A stretch of DNA of 12,148 nucleotides from assembly GCA_040905285.1 (NCBI GenBank), contig JBBDRV010000023.1:1-12148 (forward strand), written 5' to 3'. This document shows positions 1 to 5,973 of this stretch, in pieces. Source of the DNA: JBBDRV01 sp040905285. GTDB lineage: Bacteria > Bacteroidota > Rhodothermia > Balneolales > Balneolaceae. The notes beneath the pieces were generated by a model. It worked only from the letters and a program-made list of their open reading frames with translations. It was not told the origin of the DNA and searched no databases. A program made the translations under genes and the position numbers. The first letter of the stretch is position 1, and each line of letters opens with the position of its first letter.

Positions 1-1
1 G

Positions 2-712
2 GACACAGCCGTCTATGCCGTCGCCTTTTACATCGGAACCGTCATTGCCGTTCCCCAGCGTTCGATTGAAAAGATTACCACTCCGCTGATTGCCGAATAT
101 ATCCGCCGGAGAAAATGGGCTGAGGTAGAAGAAATATACCGGAAGACCTCCCTGACACAGGTTATCGCCGGAACATTTATCCTGCTTTTAATATGGGTGA
201 ACAGCGGGCATCTTTTGAACCTGCTCCCCGCGGTATACAGCGACGGGCAGTATGTGATTCTGTTTATCGGGCTGGGCAAACTGTTTGATATGGCGACCGG
301 TGCCAACGGAAGCATCATCATCAACTCCCGCCACTACCGCTTTGATCTGGCCAGCAACCTGCTCCTGATTTTTTTCACCGTCAGCACCAATTTGCTGCTC
401 ATACCGTCCTACGGAATCCACGGAGCCGCCGTCGCCACCATGCTTTCCCTCTTTCTCTATAACCTGATCAAACTTGTTTTTGTCTGGACTGCTTTTTCCA
501 TGCAGCCTTTTTCAAAAGAATTCATCTGGCTGATTGTTCTGGCCCTGGTCTCGCTCGGTGTGATTTCACTGCTTCCCGGACTTGGCATCATCCCGCACCT
601 GGCTGCCACGCTCCTGATCCTGTCGGCTACTTTTTTATTTCCTGTCTGGCTTCTCGGTCTTTCGGCTGATCTGAACCGGCTGGTCAGCCGGCTGCTGTCG
701 GGAAATTCCTGA
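2..712 (+). CDS. Polysaccharide/O-antigen flippase, C-terminal part (5' truncated by window edge)
   Basis: The frame is open from base 2 to the TGA at 710-712, giving 236 residues with no start inside the window, so this is the C-terminal half of a longer protein. It has long hydrophobic segments separated by short basic loops, about six in the visible part, for example around the stretches TFILLLIWV, YVILFIGLGKLF and NLLLIFFTVSTNLLLIP. The pattern AVPQRSIEKITTPLIAEY, then FIGLGKLFDMATGANG, HYRFDL and YGIHGAAVATMLSLFLYN, matches what I know of Bacteroidota Wzx/MOP-superfamily lipopolysaccharide flippases. These move lipid-linked oligosaccharides across the inner membrane. The family usually has 12-14 membrane helices and 400-500 residues, so about half is missing. 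The substrate cannot be told. The first ATG in frame (197) is internal and not the real start. Confidence 0.85.
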   Translation, partial: DTAVYAVAFYIGTVIAVPQRSIEKITTPLIAEYIRRRKWAEVEEIYRKTSLTQVIAGTFILLLIWVNSGHLLNLLPAVYSDGQYVILFIGLGKLFDMATGANGSIIINSRHYRFDLASNLLLIFFTVSTNLLLIPSYGIHGAAVATMLSLFLYNLIKLVFVWTAFSMQPFSKEFIWLIVLALVSLGVISLLPGLGIIPHLAATLLILSATFLFPVWLLGLSADLNRLVSRLLSGNS

Positions 713-823
713 GGGTCGACATGGCGGACAATCCTTCCAGTCTCATAAACTTCCGAATGAACAGAACGGACCGTATGTTTGCAATTAAAATCCGTTCGCA
801 ATCACGAGCAAGTTCGTAATTTC

Positions 824-865
824 ATCCTGTTTGTATTCAATCCTGTTCTCATTGAATTAGAACAG
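824..865. promoter_or_regulatory. Interleaved inverted repeats and imperfect 16-bp direct repeat ahead of the quinone oxidoreductase
   Basis: The sequence carries two overlapping inverted repeats of identical geometry. ATTCAAT (835-841) is complementary to ATTGAAT (851-857), and CTGTTCT (843-849) is complementary to AGAACAG (859-865); each has a 9-nt spacer. The two hairpins share territory and exclude each other. The same stretch also holds an imperfect tandem repeat, 824-839 against 840-855, with 12 of 16 positions equal. It ends 26 nt before the ATG at 892. Either a DNA operator or an alternative-fold 5' leader would fit. Neither function is shown by the sequence, and short inverted repeats can arise by chance. 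Confidence 0.35.
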
Positions 866-891
866 AATAATGACCAACGAATGAACCGCAT

Positions 892-1878
892 ATGAAAATC
901 CTGAACGTGGACAACAGTGGCAGCCGGCCAAAAATGGTACCGGATGAATCTCCCGAGCCTGTTCCCGGCGGCTGTGAACTGCTTGTAAAAATAGAGGCCG
1001 CCTCCCTGAACAGGGCCGACCTGATGCAAAAAAGTGGAAAATATCCCCCGCCTGAAGGTGCACCGGATATATTGGGTCTTGAAATGGCCGGAAAAGTTGT
1101 ACAGACCGGTCCGGGAGCCGAAAAATTCAAACGGGGTGACCTGGTTTTCGGCCTTCTCCCCGGCGGCGGGTATGCCGAATATTGTACGCTCCACGAAAAA
1201 ATAGCCATGGCAATGCCTGATTTCCTCAGTTTTGAGGAAGCTGCAGCCATTCCTGAAGCCTTTCTGACAGCCTGGCAGGCCCTGGACTATCTCGGCTGCA
1301 TACAACCCCGTAACACAGTCCTGATACATGCCGGTGCAAGCGGTGTCGGAACTGCGGCCATACAGCTGGCCGGGCAGGTTTTTCAGAATACCGTAATTAC
1401 TACAGCCGGGCGGGATGAAAAGCTGGATATCTGCACTGACCTGGGTGCCGACATGGTCATTAATTATAAAAAGGACGATTTCGCTGAAGTTATAAGGCAA
1501 AAACTGGGCAGGGACAGCATTCCTCTTATCCTCGATTTTATAGGCGCACCCTACTGGGAGAGAAATATCGACTGTCTGGCTATGGACGGCCGCCTCGTTC
1601 TCCTGTCCATGTTGGGGGGCGTCAGCGCGGAGGAGCTGAATCTGGTTCCCCTGTTGAGAAAGCGGCTGACGGTGACGGGATCCACCCTCCGGAACAGGAC
1701 TGACGGGTACAAGGCAAAGCTGACTGCCGATTTTTATGCCGGTGCAATGCCTTTTTTCATTCAGGGCAGATTAAAGCCGGTGATTCATTCGGTGTTCGAC
1801 TGGACAGAGGTTGAAAAGGCACATGCGCTTATGGCAAACAATGAAAATACGGGGAAGATTGTCCTTACCGGCATGTAG
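892..1878 (+). CDS. NAD(P)H:quinone oxidoreductase, PIG3-type medium-chain reductase
   Basis: This 328-residue protein belongs to the zinc-independent quinone oxidoreductase branch of the medium-chain dehydrogenase/reductase superfamily and is closest in style to human PIG3/TP53I3. It is expected to reduce quinones with NADPH in the cytosol. The N-terminal GroES-like domain has NRADLMQ (40-46), a KYPPPEGAPD signature (50-59) and GLEMAG (62-67), where zinc alcohol dehydrogenases have GHE. The nucleotide-binding Rossmann motif is HAGASGVGTAAIQLA (146-160). The STLRNR segment near 264-269 is also typical of PIG3-like proteins. Length is normal. The ATG at 892 is the only sensible start, because an in-frame TGA lies at 871-873 with no ATG between. 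There is no clear Shine-Dalgarno. It follows the flippase after 179 bp holding inverted repeats, so it probably has its own promoter. Family is secure; substrate is not. Confidence 0.9.
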   Translation: MKILNVDNSGSRPKMVPDESPEPVPGGCELLVKIEAASLNRADLMQKSGKYPPPEGAPDILGLEMAGKVVQTGPGAEKFKRGDLVFGLLPGGGYAEYCTLHEKIAMAMPDFLSFEEAAAIPEAFLTAWQALDYLGCIQPRNTVLIHAGASGVGTAAIQLAGQVFQNTVITTAGRDEKLDICTDLGADMVINYKKDDFAEVIRQKLGRDSIPLILDFIGAPYWERNIDCLAMDGRLVLLSMLGGVSAEELNLVPLLRKRLTVTGSTLRNRTDGYKAKLTADFYAGAMPFFIQGRLKPVIHSVFDWTEVEKAHALMANNENTGKIVLTGM

Positions 1879-1893
1879 GCATGTAGACATGTA
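1870..1893. repeat. Three tandem 8-bp units across the stop codon of the quinone oxidoreductase
   Basis: GGCATGTA (1870-1877), GGCATGTA (1878-1885) and GACATGTA (1886-1893) lie head to tail. The gene's TAG stop (1876-1878) falls across the first unit boundary, and each unit boundary recreates TAG, each time in another frame because the unit is 8 bp. Replication slippage is the likely origin. Confidence 0.85.
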
Positions 1894-2015
1894 GCACCGG
1901 CAGAATGTACGGTTTTACGGCGCCCCTGACCCGGCACATCTCAACCCGCTCATCCGCACATGTTAAACCATCGGGCGCACACTGTCCCCGCACAACGGCA
2001 CATCACCCGCGAATT
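1879..2015. other. Convergent intergenic region with repeated GCACA pentamers; no recognisable terminator
   Basis: This is the gap between two genes that run toward each other. After the 8-bp repeats it holds five copies of GCACA, starting at 1934, 1956, 1977, 1990 and 1998. I found no GC-rich hairpin followed by a T-tract on either strand, so termination here is not explained by a visible intrinsic terminator. Confidence 0.4.
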
Positions 2016-2783
2016 TTAAACCCGGCGCATCTCGTAAAGAGCGATACTGAGAGCCACCGCGGCATTCAGGCTTTCCACAGTTTCCGATTGGCCTCTGATG
2101 CAAACACGCTTCCGGTTACCGGTAAACAGGGCCTGGTTCACGCCGTTTGCTTCATTCCCGACCACCAGGATCACTCTGTCCGTTTTCCCCGCCTCTTCCA
2201 GTACGGCTGACTCTTCCCCGTCCTGAAGCAGGAACACCTGCCATCCCTGTTCCTCCAGCAGGGAAAGCATCGGATGAAGTTCTCCGCCTGCCACCGGCAG
2301 AGCCCCTGTCGCGCCGGCTGTACTTCTTACAACTTTCGGATGGTACGGATCCACGCTTCCGTTACCGCATAACAGGCCTCCTGCGCCAAACCAGACAGCC
2401 GTACGGATCATGGTCCCCAGATTGCCCGGATCGCGAATACCGTCGACTGCAATCATCAGCCCTTTCCCCGTCTTCATCCGATCCACAGATATGTCCGGCG
2501 GTATTCTGCAGACCGCCGCAACCCCCTGCGGATTTTTCGTATCAGCCACTGCCTGGAAATCCCGTTCATCCAGCTCATAAAAAGGACAGGCGGCATGATC
2601 AGGCGTCCACCCGGATGAACCGGATCTGAGCACAGCCTCTACGGCAATCCGTCTGTTGTGAAGGATCTGCTCCACACAGCGTTCACCCTCTGCCAGGAAC
2701 AGACCCAGGTCCCGCCGGTATTTTTTTTGCCGGAGCTTTCTCCAGTTTTTGATCTGTTGTCCGGAGGGCCTGTCAGGTTTCAT
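2016..2783 (-). CDS. SpoU/TrmH-family RNA 2'-O-methyltransferase (RlmB-like)
   Basis: This 255-residue protein has the layout of SpoU/TrmH RNA methyltransferases, which transfer methyl from S-adenosylmethionine to ribose 2'-OH in rRNA or tRNA using a knotted SPOUT fold. An N-terminal substrate-binding domain has GLFLAEGERCVEQIL (27-41) and a TKNPQGVAAV segment (82-91). The three catalytic motifs follow in order: motif 1 DGIRDPGNLGTMIRT (114-128, with N121 and R127), motif 2 VVGNEANGV (208-215 region) and motif 3 ESLNAAVALSIALYE (237-251). Length and spacing are normal, so it should be active. The exact target, such as a G2251-type 23S site or another nucleotide, cannot be deduced. It follows the MFS gene after 56 nt filled by an 18-bp tandem repeat. 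There is no Shine-Dalgarno before the ATG (2781-2783). Confidence 0.9.
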   Translation of the reverse strand: MKPDRPSGQQIKNWRKLRQKKYRRDLGLFLAEGERCVEQILHNRRIAVEAVLRSGSSGWTPDHAACPFYELDERDFQAVADTKNPQGVAAVCRIPPDISVDRMKTGKGLMIAVDGIRDPGNLGTMIRTAVWFGAGGLLCGNGSVDPYHPKVVRSTAGATGALPVAGGELHPMLSLLEEQGWQVFLLQDGEESAVLEEAGKTDRVILVVGNEANGVNQALFTGNRKRVCIRGQSETVESLNAAVALSIALYEMRRV

Positions 2784-2795
2784 GGGAAATACTGT

Positions 2796-2849
2796 TTTGT
2801 AGCCTATGCCGCGTTTGTAGCCTATGCTGTGTTTGTAGCCTATGCCGCG
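2796..2849. repeat. Three tandem 18-bp units at the 3' end of the MFS transporter gene
   Basis: The unit TTTGTAGCCTATGCCGCG occurs at 2796-2813, with two changed bases at 2814-2831, and again at 2832-2849. On the minus strand each unit reads as six codons, GCG GCA TAG GCT ACA AAC or a near variant, so every copy carries a TAG in the same phase. The copy nearest the gene supplies the last residues (Ala-Ala) and the working stop (2840-2842), leaving two extra in-phase stops behind it. An 18-bp period keeps the reading frame. Confidence 0.9.
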
Positions 2850-4189
2850 GAACCGGTCTCGAGAACATCCTCATTCAGCCACCAGGTAAAGATATAGCCG
2901 ATGATGGGCAGCAGGGCGGCTACTGCGAAGACAACACCGTAACCGAGCCCGATATCGAGAGCATATCCGGTAAACCAGATAAAGACCACCGACCCCCCGT
3001 ACTGGCCGAGACTGGACCAGCTGATGACGGACGCCATCTCCGCCGACGGAAAAGAATCCGATGCCAGTGCGAGCATGTTTGAAACCCAGATTCCCCAGGA
3101 AAAAGTCAGAAAGCTGATGATGCTCAGCGCTATCCACGGGTTTTCCGTAAACCCGACCAGAAAGCTGCTCATCATCAGGAGGGCGCCGGCCAGCATCATT
3201 CGTTTACGAGCCCTGATCGGGGTCATTCCGCCGGCAACCAGCTTTCCGGAAAAATATCCCCCCAGGATATTCCCCACGTCGGCCGTTGCGAAAGGGACCC
3301 AGGCGATCATCGCCATATCCATCAGGTCAAATCCGTATTCCCTGTTCAGGTAGAGGAACAGCCAGGTTATGATGAAGAACCAGACGGGACTTGTAATCAT
3401 GCGGGCAAAGAAGATCCCCCAGAACTCCTGCTTTTTCAGCACACTTTTCGTCCGCCTGGTCGGGCGGAGGGCGCGGTCGTCCATGATGATCTTCATCTCC
3501 TCATCACTGATGTGAGGATGCTTCTCCGGCTCGTAATAGTAGTAAAGCCAGAAGCCGATCCAGGGAATGCCTAGCAGAGCGCTGATAAGGAAGGGCCAGC
3601 GCCAGGCATCGGAAGGAGATAGGACTTCACTGCCGCCGTTTGCAAGAGGCTCTACGTCGATCACCTCCCCGCCTGTCAGCCAGACAAACAGGAGTACGGC
3701 GGGAGGGGCCAGTATGGCTCCGATGGACACACCGCCGTTAAAGAAGCCCATGGCTATGCCGCGTTCCTTGGCGGGAAACCATTCTGTTATGGCCTTGGAG
3801 GCACCCGGCCAGTTGCCCGAATCCCCGACTCCTAAGATAAACCGGCAGACGAGAATAAATGTAAAACCTGTGGCGAATGCGGTCATTCCCCCGCCGACAG
3901 ACCAGACAATGACGGCGATAGCGAAGCCCCAGCGTGCTCCGAACCGGTCCATGAAAGGACCCGCCACCAACAGCCCCAGAATGGAACCAAGCATATAGGC
4001 ATTGGCAATAGCGGCATACTGACCGTCAGTCAGCCCCAGATCACCCCTGATAAACGGTGCAAGAACCGCCAGTATCTGCCGGTCGATGTAGTTGTTTACT
4101 GTAGAGAAGAAACAGAGCAGGACAATAATCCAGCGGTAGTGGCCTGTCTTCAGGTTATCGAGTACATGTCCTGTGCCCCGTAGTGCCAT
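2840..4189 (-). CDS. MFS transporter, anion:cation symporter (ACS) family, hexuronate-transporter-like
   Basis: This 449-residue membrane protein probably imports an organic anion with H+ or Na+ across the inner membrane. Roughly twelve hydrophobic segments are visible, beginning at about residue 20. ACS-family marks include NYIDRQILAVLAP (33-45), the MFS loop 2-3 motif GPFMDRFGARW (77-87), RFILGVGDSGNWPGASKAI (116-134) and EWFPAKERGIAMGF (136-149). These resemble ExuT-type hexuronate and galactonate transporters. A longer-than-usual periplasmic loop lies at about 173-194. The ATG at 4187-4189 is only 3 nt past the stop of the upstream oxidoreductase, which implies one transcript and probably translational coupling. 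No Shine-Dalgarno is present. The 3' end lies in a tandem repeat. The ACS family also moves phthalate, tartrate, glucarate and other acids, so hexuronate is only one possibility. Confidence 0.88.
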   Translation of the reverse strand: MALRGTGHVLDNLKTGHYRWIIVLLCFFSTVNNYIDRQILAVLAPFIRGDLGLTDGQYAAIANAYMLGSILGLLVAGPFMDRFGARWGFAIAVIVWSVGGGMTAFATGFTFILVCRFILGVGDSGNWPGASKAITEWFPAKERGIAMGFFNGGVSIGAILAPPAVLLFVWLTGGEVIDVEPLANGGSEVLSPSDAWRWPFLISALLGIPWIGFWLYYYYEPEKHPHISDEEMKIIMDDRALRPTRRTKSVLKKQEFWGIFFARMITSPVWFFIITWLFLYLNREYGFDLMDMAMIAWVPFATADVGNILGGYFSGKLVAGGMTPIRARKRMMLAGALLMMSSFLVGFTENPWIALSIISFLTFSWGIWVSNMLALASDSFPSAEMASVISWSSLGQYGGSVVFIWFTGYALDIGLGYGVVFAVAALLPIIGYIFTWWLNEDVLETGSAA

Positions 4190-4192
4190 GGA

Positions 4193-5278
4193 TCAGAATT
4201 TTCGTTCTATTGTTATCTCTCGCTTCTGCTCCAGTGCCTCATGAACGGCCAGGGCCACGCGGGTCGCTTCAAGACCGTCAGGTCCCCCGGGATACTGTCC
4301 CTCAAACTCCAGGGCGGAACGCCCCCGGCGGATATGTCCCGCCAGCCGCATAAAATCCTTTATCGGCTCCACAAAATAGCCGGAATGGACCTCCTCACCG
4401 TCAGCCGCGACAGAAACATGGGCCGAGTTTATGTTGTAGGTCTGGGTGGAGGAGTTGCCTGTGCAGCCTTTGAAACCACGATCCTGGGTATCCATTTCCA
4501 GTATGCCCTCCGTCCCGACGAACCGGGTTCCCTGATTGACAACCGCTTCAAAATTTTCCGGAAGGATCCAGGAGATGGAAACCGGAATAACAGCGCCGTT
4601 GACGAATTCAAGCTGGGCATGCACCGAGTCATAGGTATCTATTCCCAGGGAGGACAGTTTTCCCTTGAAACCGTGGGCCGTCACCCGCCGTACCTCGGAG
4701 CCGAGGACCCATCGCAGCATATCGACCTGGTGGACACCTATAAACCAGAACGGATCGGTCTTATCAGCCCAGGAAGAAAACCAGTCCCGCGGGACGACAA
4801 TTTTATCTTCCATATAGGTATACCCGTACTGGATGCTGCCGAGAGCCCCGGACTGTATGAGCTGCCGGGACTTCTGATAGACTTTGTCATAGCGCTTGTG
4901 GAAATCGACAAACAGCAGTGCCTCCTCCTCCCGGGCCACCCGGACCATCTCTTCACAGCCTTCTGTGGTAAGGTCCATCGGCTTTTCCACAATCACCTGC
5001 TTCCCCGCCCGCAGGGCCTCGATTGTCATCTCACGGTGGAGATGGTCGGGGGTGACAATGCTGATTGCATCGATATCGTCCCGCTCAAGCAATTCCCGCC
5101 AGTTGGTCGTCCCGTCTATACCGAATTCCTCACTCACCTTTGAAACCGTCTGGTCGGTTCGGGCAGCCATCGCCACCAGGCGGGCAAGTCCTTCTCTCTC
5201 CAGGTCCCTGACCGCATTCATATGATGACGTGCCCATATTCCGCCCCCGATAACCCCTAAGCCCGGTACCTGGTCCAT
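4193..5278 (-). CDS. Gfo/Idh/MocA-family NAD(P)-dependent oxidoreductase
   Basis: This 361-residue protein is of the glucose-fructose oxidoreductase/inositol dehydrogenase/MocA family, soluble enzymes that oxidise sugars, polyols or their acids with NAD(P). The Rossmann motif is GVIGGGIWARHH (8-19), followed by TPDHLH (76-81) and the signature VEKPMD (97-102) with catalytic Lys99. The C-terminal domain has GVHQVDMLRW (181-190), with His183 and Asp186 as expected. Four residues before His183, many relatives have Asp; here it is Phe179. The open frame continues upstream to 5437, but that part has no Rossmann character and would overlap the lipoprotein gene. I therefore chose the ATG at 5276-5278, immediately before the nucleotide-binding motif. 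It sits 58 nt after the lipoprotein gene and 3 nt before the transporter gene. No signal peptide is visible. The substrate is unknown. Confidence 0.9.
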   Translation of the reverse strand: MDQVPGLGVIGGGIWARHHMNAVRDLEREGLARLVAMAARTDQTVSKVSEEFGIDGTTNWRELLERDDIDAISIVTPDHLHREMTIEALRAGKQVIVEKPMDLTTEGCEEMVRVAREEEALLFVDFHKRYDKVYQKSRQLIQSGALGSIQYGYTYMEDKIVVPRDWFSSWADKTDPFWFIGVHQVDMLRWVLGSEVRRVTAHGFKGKLSSLGIDTYDSVHAQLEFVNGAVIPVSISWILPENFEAVVNQGTRFVGTEGILEMDTQDRGFKGCTGNSSTQTYNINSAHVSVAADGEEVHSGYFVEPIKDFMRLAGHIRRGRSALEFEGQYPGGPDGLEATRVALAVHEALEQKREITIERKF

Positions 5279-5336
5279 TTTATCTTTTTTATTTAAAGAA
5301 AATTCACCGTCAGCCTGTGCAATCCTGTTACATGTA

Positions 5337-5798
5337 CTATTGAACCCTGGATTCATGCATGTGGGAGATCTTCCATTCACCGTCTTCCCGTACAAATACG
5401 GTTGTGAAAATGAAATCGCCGCCCCATTCTTCACCATCCCAGAGCCCGGTCATATTTGCATCATAGGTCGCCCAGGCCACAGAATTATGAATATTAATAT
5501 CCAGGTTTGAATAATCTATATTGAATTCAGTCATATTTTGGCGATGGTTGCTGAACAGGGTTTCCGCATCCATTTTATTTCCGATAGCCGTATAGAGGAG
5601 CCAGTTCGGCAGCGAATACTGATTAAAATGCTCCAGATCCTGTTCACCAAGTGCAGCCCATCCCCCTTCAATGATTTCGGTTATTTCCCGTTCTGCAGTC
5701 TCTGTATCAGCCGTATCCGTCTCACGACGATCTTCCGAACAGCCAACCGCATAAAAAGAAAAAGAAACGAGGATAAAAAATAAAAATAAGCTTCGCAT
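5337..5798 (-). CDS. Small SnoaL/DUF4440-like lipoprotein
   Basis: This 153-residue protein begins with a hydrophobic signal (FLFFILVSFSFYAVG) ending in the lipobox-like AVGC, so Cys20 is the likely lipidation site. Ser21 at +2 would fit outer-membrane sorting by the proteobacterial rule. A charged linker rich in Glu, Asp and Thr (21-40) leads to a compact domain. Its pieces, GGWAALGEQDLEHF near 46-59, a middle WATYDANMTG segment and the end DGEWKISHMHES, resemble SnoaL-like/DUF4440 proteins with a cone-shaped NTF2-like fold. Such domains bind small molecules or act as isomerases or hydrolases, so no catalytic role can be named. It lies inside the catabolic gene run, 156 bp after the M20 gene, in an AT-rich stretch that suggests a separate promoter. 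Being a surface or periplasmic protein among cytosolic enzymes is unusual. Confidence 0.8.
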   Translation of the reverse strand: MRSLFLFFILVSFSFYAVGCSEDRRETDTADTETAEREITEIIEGGWAALGEQDLEHFNQYSLPNWLLYTAIGNKMDAETLFSNHRQNMTEFNIDYSNLDINIHNSVAWATYDANMTGLWDGEEWGGDFIFTTVFVREDGEWKISHMHESRVQ

Positions 5799-5807
5799 GA
5801 GAGTACA

Positions 5808-5813
5808 ATTATA
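5808..5813 (-). promoter_or_regulatory. Possible -10 element ahead of the lipoprotein gene
   Basis: The minus strand reads TATAAT at 5813-5808, ending 9 nt before the ATG (5798). No good -35 hexamer lies 16-19 bp further up. The surrounding 5800-5890 region is strongly AT-rich and carries two copies of TTAAAGAA (5816-5823 and 5841-5848, + strand). If this element is used, the message would have almost no leader. Confidence 0.3.
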
Positions 5814-5947
5814 GGTTAAAGAATACCTGACTGTATAAATTTAAAGAACTACCTGCCTGATAATGAATAACTGTAAATACTGTAATTTGTTGCTTACGAC
5901 TGCATTGACCCGTGCGGCACAAGGCACCGCCCAGTTCACCGCACCGC

Positions 5948-5973
5948 GTCACCGTCACCTGTCGCCTGTCGCC
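5948..5973. repeat. Short tandem repeats over the stop codon of the M20 hydrolase
   Basis: On the + strand GTCACC is repeated twice (5948-5959) and TGTCGCC twice (5960-5973), directly joined. The gene's TGA stop (5955-5957, minus strand) lies inside, and a second in-phase TGA follows two codons later because of the repeat. The last residues, KATGDR, are encoded by it. Confidence 0.6.

Noticed and set aside
835..865. H-type pseudoknot or riboswitch
   Set aside because: Connecting loops of 1 nt cannot span 7-bp stems, and no known riboswitch core is present; only alternative hairpins are claimed.
802..1500. 232-codon open frame on the minus strand
   Set aside because: Antisense to the quinone oxidoreductase gene; rich in Cys and Phe, with no motif.
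2796..2849. CRISPR array
   Set aside because: The units are directly adjacent with no spacers, and only three copies exist.
2658..2897. 79-codon + strand frame containing the peptide repeat FVAYAA
   Set aside because: The peptide repeat is only the 18-bp DNA repeat read in an open frame; the rest overlaps the RNA methyltransferase gene antisense.
4241..5143. 300-codon open frame on the + strand
   Set aside because: It lies wholly antisense to the Gfo/Idh/MocA gene, whose motifs are clear; its translation has no recognisable domain.
5279..5437. N-terminal extension of the Gfo/Idh/MocA frame up to 5437
   Set aside because: It would overlap the lipoprotein gene by about 100 bp and adds 53 residues ahead of a Rossmann motif that normally sits near the N-terminus.
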